From Lineus longissimus (taxonomy: Eukaryota > Nemertea > Pilidiophora > Heteronemertea > Lineidae): a stretch of 64,000 nucleotides of DNA. The notes below the pieces were generated by a model. That model was not told where the DNA came from and did no database searches. It saw nothing but the letters and a program-made list of their open reading frames with translations. The stretch spans positions 2,668,501 to 2,732,500 of the forward strand of contig NC_088311.1 of assembly GCF_910592395.1 (NCBI RefSeq), in the 5' to 3' direction. Of the stretch, positions 51,395 to 61,500 are shown piece by piece (within the stretch, counting starts at the first letter, position 1; each line of letters starts with the position of its first letter). Position numbers and translations under genes: made by a program.

Positions 51395-52573
51395 ATGGAT
51401 CACCTAGACCGACTAAGATTCATGGTAAAGAGGTCTTCTGTACCAGTTGTGACTCCAAATGACACTGCTTCGTGCAACTCAACAGAGAATGAGACATGTG
51501 GGGTTACTCCTGCGTCGGACAACGATGATCCATTCCAAGCTACAATCTTATTCATCCATATAATACTGCCACCAATCATCATAGTTGTGGGAATCATTGG
51601 TAATGTGCTGTCTTTCCTTATTCTCAGGAAGCCGAAATATGCTGACCAATCGACTTGTTTTTACATGAGAATCTTGGCAATCTCCGACACCACAGAGTTA
51701 CTGTTTCTGAACTTACAACGTTACATGTGGTGGCTTTTCACACACTTCTTCCTGGAGAATGGGCATTGGTTCTGCAAGGAATACATGTATTTCTTTCACG
51801 TGACTCTAACTAATTCGCACTGGATTTTAGTCCTGATGACGATCGATCGCTTTATTGCCGTCGTCTTTCCATTCAGGAGTCTTACGATGTGCACCACAGT
51901 CCGCGCGAAGAAGGCCTTGGCGGCACTGGTCATGATCTCACTCACAGTGAACTGTCAGTGGTTTCTGAGTGTCTACAACCCAGATTCTCTGGTCTTAAAG
52001 GAGAAGTGCGCACTACCTAACCCAAATCACGAACAAATCTCACAGACTGTGGTCCTCAGTGTCGTGTTTTTTGTTCCTCTGTTGATTGTCATTTGCTTGA
52101 ATGTTTCAATTGTTGCAACTGTAATATTGCATCGTCGGCATAAAAGGAAGTTAAGTCTCGGCCACGCCGCAAGTGAAACAGGAAGTGATGTCACTTTGCA
52201 TTCGTTGGGGTCAGGGTTAGCAAAGGAGGGACAGATAACCGCCATGTTGTTGTTAGTTTCCGGTATTTTTATCATTGCCCTGGCTCCATACTCGCTTGAC
52301 TATTTCATATGGAACCATGACACCACTTTGCAGCGTCTGGTTGAGACGGACCCGGACGTTAAGAAACTTCGTGGGTTTTTATATGAAATCTCCGCCACGC
52401 TTATGACTTTGAACCCGGGCATAAACTTTTACATGTACATGTTGAGCTGTCATAAATTTCGGGAGGATCTGAAGTTATTATTCATTGGATTTTCATGTGG
52501 CAGTGAAAACAGTACTGGTAGACAATCCCCTATTCAAGGAAGTAAAGGCAACCAGAATTCAGTAACGCCATAA
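51395..52573 (+). CDS. Rhodopsin-type GPCR, neuropeptide-receptor-like
   Basis: A 392-residue seven-helix plasma-membrane receptor encoded without introns. The extracellular N-terminus (1-50) has three N-glycosylation sequons (N22, N28, N32). TM1 (about 51-77) carries the GN pair (N70). TM2 has LAISD (D98). C127 at the top of TM3 can pair with C205 in loop 2. TM3 ends in DRF (151-153) in place of DRY. TM6 has the reduced form ALAPY, without the usual CWxP Trp. TM7 reads NPGINFY (N340, P341) in place of NPxxY, followed by a basic helix 8 (CHKFREDLKLLF). The C-tail is Ser-rich and ends at 392. These signatures match the FMRFamide-receptor-like or orphan peptide receptors expanded in lophotrochozoans. 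Ligand and G protein cannot be inferred. The ATG at 51395 is the first in frame. Neighbour: the protease gene, tail to tail. Confidence 0.93.
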   Translation: MDHLDRLRFMVKRSSVPVVTPNDTASCNSTENETCGVTPASDNDDPFQATILFIHIILPPIIIVVGIIGNVLSFLILRKPKYADQSTCFYMRILAISDTTELLFLNLQRYMWWLFTHFFLENGHWFCKEYMYFFHVTLTNSHWILVLMTIDRFIAVVFPFRSLTMCTTVRAKKALAALVMISLTVNCQWFLSVYNPDSLVLKEKCALPNPNHEQISQTVVLSVVFFVPLLIVICLNVSIVATVILHRRHKRKLSLGHAASETGSDVTLHSLGSGLAKEGQITAMLLLVSGIFIIALAPYSLDYFIWNHDTTLQRLVETDPDVKKLRGFLYEISATLMTLNPGINFYMYMLSCHKFREDLKLLFIGFSCGSENSTGRQSPIQGSKGNQNSVTP

Positions 52574-52628
52574 AGAACTAAAGTGAACAGCTTTTTCCTA
52601 GGACGGTAGACGGAAGTGATCAGCCAGC

Positions 52629-52634
52629 ATTAAA
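52629..52634 (+). terminator. Alternative poly(A) signal ATTAAA for the GPCR
   Basis: An ATTAAA variant 56 nt after the GPCR stop. It would give a very short 3'UTR. A canonical AATAAA lies further downstream. Confidence 0.35.
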
Positions 52635-52789
52635 GTAATTGATCCATATTGGGTTTAAAATGAGTTACTGCATAAAATTGTCGAAAAAACAGTGTGACCA
52701 TTCTTATAGATGTATATTTAATCAAGACCTATTGTACAACACTTGCAACTTATTCCGTTGAATACGACATGAGTTTTAATTTTGGAAGT

Positions 52790-52817
52790 GTTGTTTGTTG
52801 TTGTTGTTGTTGTTGTT
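52790..52817 (+). repeat. (GTT)n microsatellite in the GPCR 3' region
   Basis: About eight GTT triplets, with one extra T early in the run, lie roughly 220 nt after the GPCR stop. If the distal poly(A) signal is used, the repeat is part of the 3'UTR. Confidence 0.85.
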
Positions 52818-53086
52818 TTCTCAATAGTCAATAGTCCTTTGACATAAACCACACCAAACGGATCAGTAAACAAAGAAATTCTTGATTTCTGCTGGTGTCT
52901 AATTTTCACCTCATTCAAGGAACAAACGTTCGAAATAAGATTATAATTGGTAACGATGAATAATGCATCGTATTATACTTTTTCATAACTACGTGGAAAA
53001 CATCGTTCCTTTCATGTCTTTCCTTGAATATGTATAACTGACTTCAGGTGTCTATATATCTTGCAATGCTCTGAAACGGGCTACTT

Positions 53087-53092
53087 AATAAA
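53087..53092 (+). terminator. Poly(A) signal AATAAA, probable GPCR 3' end
   Basis: Canonical AATAAA on the plus strand 514 nt after the GPCR stop. It lies about 73 bp from the minus-strand AATAAA of the protease gene, so the two transcripts probably end within tens of bases of one another. Confidence 0.55.
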
Positions 53093-53164
53093 ATGAGATG
53101 TGTTCTACAAAAGTTGCAGCATGAATAGCATTTCCAATTGGCTACGGTAAACAATGACGAACAG

Positions 53165-53170
53165 TTTATT
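53165..53170 (-). terminator. Poly(A) signal AATAAA of the protease gene
   Basis: TTTATT on the plus strand, which is AATAAA on the minus strand, lies 47 nt past the protease stop codon. This supports the stop at 53217 as the real end and gives a short 3'UTR. Confidence 0.8.
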
Positions 53171-53216
53171 TAGCACTAACTGAAGCTCCTGACAGAGCAC
53201 CTCTTATTTCTTTTCT

Positions 53217-56200
53217 CTAAACCTTTAAAGCATGCTGGAGGATCCAGTTTTTATAGTTAGTAACTTTGGTATAGAATCCGTATCTACCAGCCTGGGAACA
53301 TCCCTCTCCCCAGCTGACGAGTCCGAGGAGGTACCACTTGCTTCCCTTGCGGACACTCAGTGGACCTCCACTGTCCCCCTTGCATGAATCGGCACCACGT
53401 CGCATGCCTGAACCAGCACAGAACATATTCCCTGTCAGTGGACTGGTGGTTGATTGTCGGCATTCGGTGCGGTTCCGGATAGGAATGGTCACTTGTTGAA
53501 GGTTTGTCGGACGGTGGCCGTGCTCTGAAAGCCGTCCCCACCCGGTGATGAGGGCCTGTGTATGTGGTCGGTTCATTGACGCGTTTCCCAGACAAATCGG
53601 GCGAATATGGTCGCTAAATTCGACGTGTTCTGCAAGTTTCAGTAAAGCGATATCATTGTCGAAGGTTAGTTTTACAAAGTTGTTCATCTTTATCTCTACC
53701 ACGCTGACGTTTCTTTCGTACTTCCCGACGTGGAATCGAGATCTTTTTCCAAGGCGAACCATAACTTCTGAAGCTTGAAGATTGTGGCTATATTCTGTTT
53801 GCATAGAAGCAATACAGTGGGCGGCAGTGACCACCCATTGGTCGTCTATGAGGACTCCCGCGCAGAAGTCCCGACCCAAGGCTACGCCTCGCTTATCTTT
53901 CGGAGGAGTACCGGCGAACCATAACATGGCCTGCCACGGTGATGATCCTTCAGGGGCATCGTTGCCTCCGACGATGAAGCCTGTTCGCTTTGTGCTGCTG
54001 TCCAGTGGAATCGGCTGGTTCAGGACTGGCAAACCACACACTAAAAATTGAAGAGAAATACATCAGCTTTGCAGAAATATGGCTGAGTGAACGATTATAG
54101 CACTTTAACATAGGAGTGTATTTGTGTGAGTGTATTTTATAAGGATCAAAATAATGCGGAAGACGAATTTTGTTGGGATAAACACGAGCTCCTTGAACGA
54201 TGAGGCTTTAATTTGCCTTGTTACGGCCTCCGTGAAAGTGGAATAGTTTAGCCCAGTTGCAAAGAGAAAAGTGATGTCAGTATCAAGCCATACACGACCT
54301 AAAGTGTTTAAGAGATTGCTTCACAACCGACAGCGCCTGTCAGCTGTTAGATGAAGCTCACATCATCGCGTTTCCTAGCTCTGTTCATTTGAGAGGCGAT
54401 CCGCCTATTATCCGACTAGAGACAACCGATCGAAAATGATAACCTTTGTAATGTTACCTTCGTCCGAATTGTTGAATACCCGAATGGTCGACCTCTCAGA
54501 ACAAGCTAGGTTGCCTTTCTCCGCCACACATTCATACTCGCCAGCATCCTTTACAGAGATACTGTGAATGAGGAGCTGACCGTACGTCAGCTGTTTATGC
54601 CCTGCATCATCTTTTACTAGTTGGCCTTTATGATACCAGGAGACGCTATCTGCATCCTCTGCCATACAGTTCAGCAGGACTGGGCGTCCAGCCTTAAGTG
54701 TCCTGTTGAGAGGTTTCTCTACCATCACTGTAAAATGGAAATAAATTTAGCTCTGGGTGCTGGTTCATTTGCTGTTGATTGCTTCATGATAAAGCATTTA
54801 ACGCCATTGAGTCTTTAAACCTCGATCGTTTCTCACATTCAAGAGAATGTCCACTGTGGGTACGGCCACATGCAGTTTTGGTCTAAAATGCGTTCGTTTG
54901 ACCCATGATATTGGTTGTTGTCTCACGTAGACGACCTCCTTGCCCACTGCGCGCGGATGGTTGGGTGGAAGGTTAGGTCCAAATTACACATATCAGTTTT
55001 AACTGGGCAACCGTCGTAGCCTGGCTTACACTTATTCATTTGACCATTGGCCACTGGAGGTACACATTTACTTACAGTAATCACAAGCCTGTGCCTTGTC
55101 TTCGAGCAATCCCGTTGCTGTTATTACATTTCCACTCCAGTCTGTTGCCTCGCACCTGTAGAAGCCGAAGTGGTGGTCGGCGATTGGGTTTAGCATGAGG
55201 ACACCTCCAGGGTATAACCAAGCATTCAAGAAGTTGGGATCACCTTGCTTGATTGGATTGCCCTCGAAAAACCTATGGTAAATGTAAAATGATATAATTT
55301 GTATTTTCAAATTGAATCTTCAGTGTGAAGATATGCTTTCCATGAAGTCAAATCTCATCCCAAAAAAGTCGTCCTATAAGGCTGTGTTTGTGTGTGGGGT
55401 CAAGGTGTGTGGCGTAGTTCACTGACTTGCCATTCAATTGTCTTAGCTCTCTTCGGTTTGATGGCGCACTCAAATACTACACTCTCGTTGATGTCGGCGT
55501 ATGTATCAGTTGGTTTCTTGATGAACTCCGGGAAGGCAGGTACTTTACAAGTTGGAAGCTTTGTCGCTGAAAGACAATATTCAAACATCACATACATGTA
55601 GTCTTTTTTCGTCTTTGACGCTCTGCTGTTCTCAGTGGAGATGGTTAAGGGATCCACTGAGATACCCTATGGCCAAAGTTCTTCTGATATCAACTGACTT
55701 GATTCGCAGACAGCCTTTGGCATTAATTTTGACCAGCGACTAGTCACCAGTTTGTGATCAAAAAGAGAAAGATTAAAGTTTTTTTTACAAAACCGGTTCT
55801 CGGTTGAGACAACTCACCTTGAGTTTGACACTTCATTCGCTCTCTGATATCCTTGCAAATCCAGTTATCTGCTTTGTTTTTCTCTTCAACCTTGGGCCCT
55901 GAGTTGATCTCGACACACAAAAGCCTTGCACGCGAGCAGATCCATGATCCCAACCAAGTACTGAAGGTCGTAGCGATGGCGGAGAAAGTAGTGCCGTCCC
56001 TTATTCCCGTCCTGGTTTTTTCCTCAACGTAGCTGACTGAGAAGTTGACTGTCTGACCTCGCAGTTGCGTGTAACCTTCGCCGATAATGTGCATGCTTCC
56101 TTTGAATGTGTGGCCTGGAAAGTAGAATTTGACAGTAGATTCTCAGGTTTTCCAAGTGGGCTCACTCTGTTCTACCCAGTGGTGCTCATTCAGAGCGGGC

Positions 56201-57748
56201 TACGGGCAAACATTTGCTTGCTGATGACAACCCATTAAATGTGCTACTCGCGTTCAACATGTAATGCAAATACGCCATACCATCATCATCATCATCATGT
56301 TGGCATCATGGCTAACATTTTGACATTAGCTTTGAATCTGTCGAGAAAGGCATCTTGAAGCTTAGGGTTAATATTCACAAAGTTCTGATGTGTTTATTAC
56401 CAGGACTGGAGCAGGTCAATTCGTGAATGGCCGTCTACTCTTGAGGGTCACGATGGGGGAAGGAGTTCTGTGTGCTTTAAACGAACAACAAGCTGTAATT
56501 CATTCTCAGTCGCCGCCCTCTTTCTTGCCCCCGACCCGCTTGTGCTATTTTTACATGAACACTGATCAAATGGATTCTTGAGAATTCAAAGCATTTTTCT
56601 ATCAGAGATATTCAATACCTTCAAGCACGCGTACGCCTGTTCCCTTAACCTTGGTGGTAATGTTCAGGCAGAAATTGCTCATCTCCTCTGTGAAGATCAT
56701 GGAATCGGGTAGAATTTGCAGATCGATGGCTTCAAAATCTGAAATTTAGAATCAAAGAAAACTTTTTAAGGGAATCTAGGCTAGGAGTCTAAATTATGTT
56801 ACATTAAGTCGCCAATAGGTGTCTCTACTATCTCTACCGGCGCCTAAATCTTCCATTACGACAAAACAGGCAGCTACGGCAACTGATATGGTGATATTCT
56901 AATTATTATAGGGCTCCTTGTAATCAAAGGGTTAATCTGCTATAATCACTTTACCAGGATTTCCTGGAGATTCGGAATTCCCAACATTTTCTAAGATTTG
57001 CGTGACTCATAACGGGAAATGGTTATCATGTCCAATGTTAGATAACTCTTCCCCCATTTTTTTACTTTTGAAATGGCCCAACCTCACACTAACTACCTAT
57101 GCTAATGGGAGTAACACTGAAGAAAAAAGGCATCACAAGTATCTATTTTGTGACAACTGCAAGGTAACATATTGACATTCTCCATAGGTATCTTCGTTTG
57201 AATGCAGTAAAGTTTGACGTTGCTAGCCTATGTGAATCATTAAGCTTGGCTCTCCTGATGCAATTTCCATTTTCCTCATTGTGATCACTGCCGTGACTTT
57301 TTGTTCACCTTATTCTCCCAGTGGTGACAAAAATGGCACTTAATATTGACCACATTCTTAGAGAATTATCATCTCCATAACTGCAACACCCTTGTCCCCG
57401 TCGGCTATTTAACGTTGATTATCTTGTCTTGTTTTCCTCACGTAATATTCATGTTGGAAGAGTAGGGCCAAAAGCTGTTTTCAAACATGTTTGACCGAGT
57501 AGTCATTGAGGACCAATGGTTGCAAGGCCCACCATACGGTCGTCGGAGAATCGAGCTGTACAAGCTTATTCATGCAGGGCTTTTTATCTGGACAGGATAT
57601 TCTTGTCGTTTTCTGCTAAAACTGAGGCTCTCATATGATGAATTTAGAATGAAATCAGGGAGAAGGCAGACCTACCTGCTGGTATGATGTCACCAAGGGC
57701 AGGTGCAACAAGTAGAATGAACAACGCCAGAAGCCCTTGTTGCCGCAT
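53217..57748 (-). CDS. Secreted Ig-Ig-trypsin serine protease, 7 exons
   Basis: Exons on the minus strand: 57748-57676, 56738-56619, 56114-55818, 55566-55431, 55272-55076, 54727-54458 and 54040-53217. All junctions keep frame, giving 638 residues. Start: the ATG at 57748 (MRQQGLL) gives a classical signal peptide (about 1-19); an upstream in-frame ATG would bury it. Residues 25-163 form an unrecognised segment with five Cys. Ig domain 1 is about 170-265 (FEC, IEW, YRC), and Ig domain 2 about 275-360 (LLNC, VSWY, YEC). The protease domain starts IVGG at 387, with VVTAAHC (His), DNDIALL (Asp) and GDSGGP (Ser). Asp189, Gly216 and Gly226 predict cleavage after Arg/Lys. VCG at 365-367 provides the Cys that should tether the light chain to the Cys of RPICLGN. 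Oddities: Phe rather than Arg before IVGG, Tyr225, and one GC-AG intron. The layout recalls complement and clotting proteases, but the exact family is not recognised. Confidence 0.92.
55273..55430 (-). other. GC-AG intron inside Ig domain 1
   Basis: The donor reads GAATG|GCAAGT and the acceptor CCATAG|GTTTTTC. Cutting at the GC is the only nearby choice that keeps frame and restores the invariant Ig tryptophan (IEW-FFEG). The alternative GT at 55426 (CAA|GTCAGT) puts the next exon out of frame. GCAAGT is the known strong form of the minority GC donor class. Confidence 0.82.
56281..56299 (+). repeat. (CAT)n microsatellite in a protease intron
   Basis: About six CAT triplets lie within the second intron of the protease gene (56115-56618). 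No role is apparent. Confidence 0.85.
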
Positions 57749-57841
57749 TTTGCTCCAGAATGTTCCCTCTCCCTCTTCAAAAGTCTTTCCGTTCCGTGTT
57801 GGAGAATAAGAGATAGCTGAATGCTTTGTCTGGCTTGTTTT

Positions 57842-57851
57842 CACTTCCTGT
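57842..57851 (-). promoter_or_regulatory. ETS-type site upstream of the protease start
   Basis: On the minus strand, ACAGGAAGTG lies about 94 nt upstream of the chosen ATG and is a full match to the ETS-family core. CACGTG, an E-box, lies about 50 bp further upstream at 57895. No TATA box is evident. ETS sites are common in promoters of immune and haemocyte genes, but a single 10-bp match is weak evidence. Confidence 0.3.
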
Positions 57852-57969
57852 TGCGAGGTTATCTTGGCAAGCCGAAATGTCAGAATGACGATGCACGTGT
57901 GGTTACTACATTTTGTGCAACTGGGTTGTGTTGACCACTCGAGAATTAAGTGTTAACAAATTTGTTTTT

Positions 57970-58330
57970 AAGTGTATGACATAGTGGCCTAGATTGAGAC
58001 TGCAACATGCGTGTCATCGCGTGAAATCAATCCAACCAGGAAATGGTATAAACTTCGACTTTAGTTATTGTCTCTGGAGCAAAATCATATTGATAAAACT
58101 CTGAATATTTCTTTATGTACAAAACGTCCCCAAGCACGTAGACCTATACTATAAGCTGTACCCACAATGAATATATTACTTGATCATGACCAGATGATGC
58201 AGAATGCGACATTACGTGTGAATAACTTGTCTTCGTCGTTTCCACAAGATCGAGATGACAATGAAACTCGAAACGTGACTTTTCTTCATCAAGGCTTCAC
58301 AAAAACAAGATGACGATAACATATCTTCTT
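57970..58330. repeat. Non-coding flank copy of the 3.2-kb duplication
   Basis: Colinear similarity links this stretch to 61020-61400. Shared blocks include GACATAGTGGCCTAGATTGA / GACATGGTGACCTAGATTGA, ATCCAACCAGGAA / ATCCAACGAGGAA, and ATGAAACTCGAAACGTGA with TCTTCATCAAG. The offset is about 3,050 bp. It lies just beyond the FN3 exon in both copies, so it was duplicated together with the exons and is not an independent mobile repeat. Confidence 0.65.
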
Positions 58331-58334
58331 TGAA

Positions 58335-58340
58335 TTTATT
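58335..58340 (-). terminator. Poly(A) signal AATAAA of the F-lectin/EGF/FN3 gene
   Basis: TTTATT on the plus strand is AATAAA on the minus strand, about 172 nt past the stop at 58512. I find no equivalent signal after the upstream FN3 copy (60900-61745). That supports termination here and splicing onward there. Confidence 0.6.
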
Positions 58341-58511
58341 GAATCAAAGGGCCTGCTGGAGGCGGCTACACTAATCATTATACATGTATTTACGATACTA
58401 TTAAATGGAGTATATTTCATGGAACTTTACCATAACCACCAATAACAATTATAAAGAGGTAAAACTGATTCCTAATTATCTCCCAACTACAGATATTACC
58501 ACCAGGCCCAA

Positions 58512-61500
58512 TCACACCGCCAGCGTCTTAAAGGTTGAGACCGGCCCCTCGCTTTCAATCTCCTGTCCATTCGGGACCGAGCGGTACTTGACACCAATCT
58601 GGAAGTGGTAGTTTGTCAATGGTTCGAGACCAGTCACAGTGTGACTAATCAGTCTTGTTGGTGATGGGAACTGAACTGTCTTCGTCGAGTTAGTTGACTC
58701 TTCTGGGTAATACTTTAGCTCAAACTGTTTCACGGACCATTTATTATAGATACTGTCTCGAGGTCTTATATAAGGCCATTGGACGGTGATTGAATTTGAT
58801 GTAGATTCCGTCTTGGATACAATAGGTAGTCCTGGAAAAATAAAAGGAAGGGAACTAGGTGTAAATCCTTCTACATCTGAGAAATAACAAAACATTGAAG
58901 ACCAGTGGTAGAATGGATCAACTGTTTACTTCACTGCCGAAACCTCTTTAAACGAAATCTCTGCGAATCGTCATCAGTTCGGTTTTCGTTCCCTCCAGTT
59001 GTACGTTTAATGCTAGGAGGCTGTCCAACCTCGGGGTTGTGGTCCTAAATCAGCTCGATGTCTTAAATTGTCGAGAGAAGGAACAAGAAAACAGACTAAA
59101 GCTGTGACAGTGTCCATCTTGTTGTGCGACACTGTGGGCTTTGGAAATCATCAAAGTCAGAGATGTTCTATTCGATTTTAAACGACAATCGTACGGGAAG
59201 ATCAATTTATCGCATGTTGGGGGTACTTTCACTTGGGGTTTTGTTGATGAGCATGCCCCATGAAACCTTACCTTTTCCCCGGGGCAGATTGCATGAAGGC
59301 CCTGTGTAATTATCATTACAACCGGAAGGACACACCCCTGTCGATACATCGCATGATACGTTATTGGCACACTGGCATTGGATGTTACAGTTGGGACCAT
59401 ATCGTTTGTTATCACACTCTGAAAGATAAATTTCTCTGACATTTAAGAATCGAGACGTACTCTAATTGGGGTTTACAAATGCGTATCAGAACAACTCTTA
59501 CGAGACGGGCTATCTGCCCTTTTTTCTAGCCAGTCAAGGTTTTTCTCAATGGTTTCGTGGTACTTATGGTACGTTTCTGCACTCAGCTTTCAAATCCTTT
59601 TTAACCTTTTTCAAATATTATGTCTAGTAGGTAATCTCTTGCGTTGCGAATTATATGCGAGAAAAGGCTCAACTTATCTACGTTTAATGTCGATACAAGC
59701 GCATTTAAATCGAAATTGATTGAAAAGTTTATAAATTATGATATTGACACGAACATACCTCTGAACTGGAACGCATCGATGACCACTTCACATAAAACCA
59801 AGTTGTCTTTCTCCATGAGTTTAATGATCAGATATCTGCCAATAGCCGGGGTGGAACACCTTAACCATGGTAATGGCCCTCGTACGTAGCGGCCATGGGG
59901 GAGATGGGAGCAGAGATTACCACTTGACGAATCCGTACTTGGTGTATCTCTCATCCAGATTTTTGATCGGGGTCCTATGTCATCTTTATGGGAAAGAAAG
60001 CATGCTATTAACAGATTTAGATATGATAGAATAAACGTGATTAACATCGTTTAAGTGTTCGATTAAATTCGATTTTAGATTTCATGGGCTTTCTCGACCA
60101 TGGGTCCATTTTGCAACCATTTTCGTTTTTCTGGAAATGCCTTTTTGCCTGCGCTCTTCTAGATGATCTTTGTGATAGCCTGTAAATACTTTGTTTGGCT
60201 AGGATTGCAGGAAACGTACCAATGGTGTATGAAGTCATCATACTCAAGCCTAGGAGAACGTGATCTCTTCCTAGATCAACTCTCCACCATGCGTTATCTG
60301 ATGTATAGGTGTAAGTGCAGTAGAAGAGGGATCGGCTCCTTCCGCCATCAACAGCACGTGACGCTCTGAAGTACCCGACAGTCGAACTTTGTGTGGCATT
60401 CTTTCCTCGAGCAGCATTACCTGAAAGACAATGGAATTACCACTCAATGATATCAAAACGGATAAACGATAGCCGTGTATGATTTTTGATTAACATTGAA
60501 AGCAAGGTTGTACCCCTTTGAGTTAGTCCTTAGTGATGTTTCCGATTCGGAACAAAATTGCTCACGGGCTAGGCCTAGAGGCATATTTGGTTTCTGGGAA
60601 TACTTGCGACAGTAAGGGCAAAAAGCATGGAATATAAGGTAAATAACGACAAGAATGAAGAAAACTAATACTTTGCAATACATATAGGGTTAATTCTCCG
60701 TGTTCTCAGGAACACTAGTAATAGGGAAGCACGTACCCCTTTGACAGTACCACCCTGACCAGCCGTCGGCACATCCATTCGGACAGGATCCATCTTCATA
60801 ACAAGGTTGATTGCCGGAACAGTGGCACTCATATGCGCAATGTTTACCAAAGTTGTTTTGTTTCGGACAACCTATTGAAGTAAACATATAAAGGGTAAAG
60901 TGGGTGGTGGTGGTGCGGGGGGGGGAGGGGCTGTCATCGTTTTCAGTTTACATGCTCAAGAATTGAGCCACTCTAAATAGGCAAAATTTATCCAAAGTGA
61001 AATATTCCCGTCGAAAGAAGTGTTTGTGACATGGTGACCTAGATTGAAACGTCGGCATGCAGCTGGTTGGCACCCGGATCGAGTTTGAGTGATCCAACGA
61101 GGAAGTGGGTCTTTACTGTATACATGTACGTAACTTGTCACTGGAGTTGCCAAAACGTATTTATGAAGCCACGGATAATGGACCAAGGGTCTCCTGGCAC
61201 GTCGGCCAACATATTATGTACGGATACAAGGAATATTTAGCATGATGTTGGTTAGGCATGCTGCAGTAAGACGTAGGCATACAGTTGTCTTCACGAAAGC
61301 GAGATGTGGAGATGAAACTCATGATCAAAACGTGAAATGTCTTCATCAAGACGTGTAGTTGTCTTCACAACTACTAGATGGCAATATAACTCGAAACATG
61401 AATTGTCTCCATTAAGACGTGTTAGTGGTCTTCACAACAGCTAGATGGCGATGAAACTCGCAACGTAAATTGTCTTCATCAAGCGGCCGGTTTTCAACAA

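Noticed and set aside
53284-54051. Frames in other phases and on the plus strand within the trypsin exon
   Set aside because: Shadows of the protease coding sequence.
57749-57844. Upstream in-frame ATG as the protease start
   Set aside because: It would add a polar 32-residue leader before the hydrophobic signal peptide; the ATG at 57748 gives a standard secretory start.
61161-61349. Minus-strand frame beginning MMKTFHVLIMSF as a signal-peptide exon for a separate downstream gene
   Set aside because: It lies inside the 76-bp repeat and duplicated flank, has no fitting donor, and joining the flanking phase 1 exons explains the data better.
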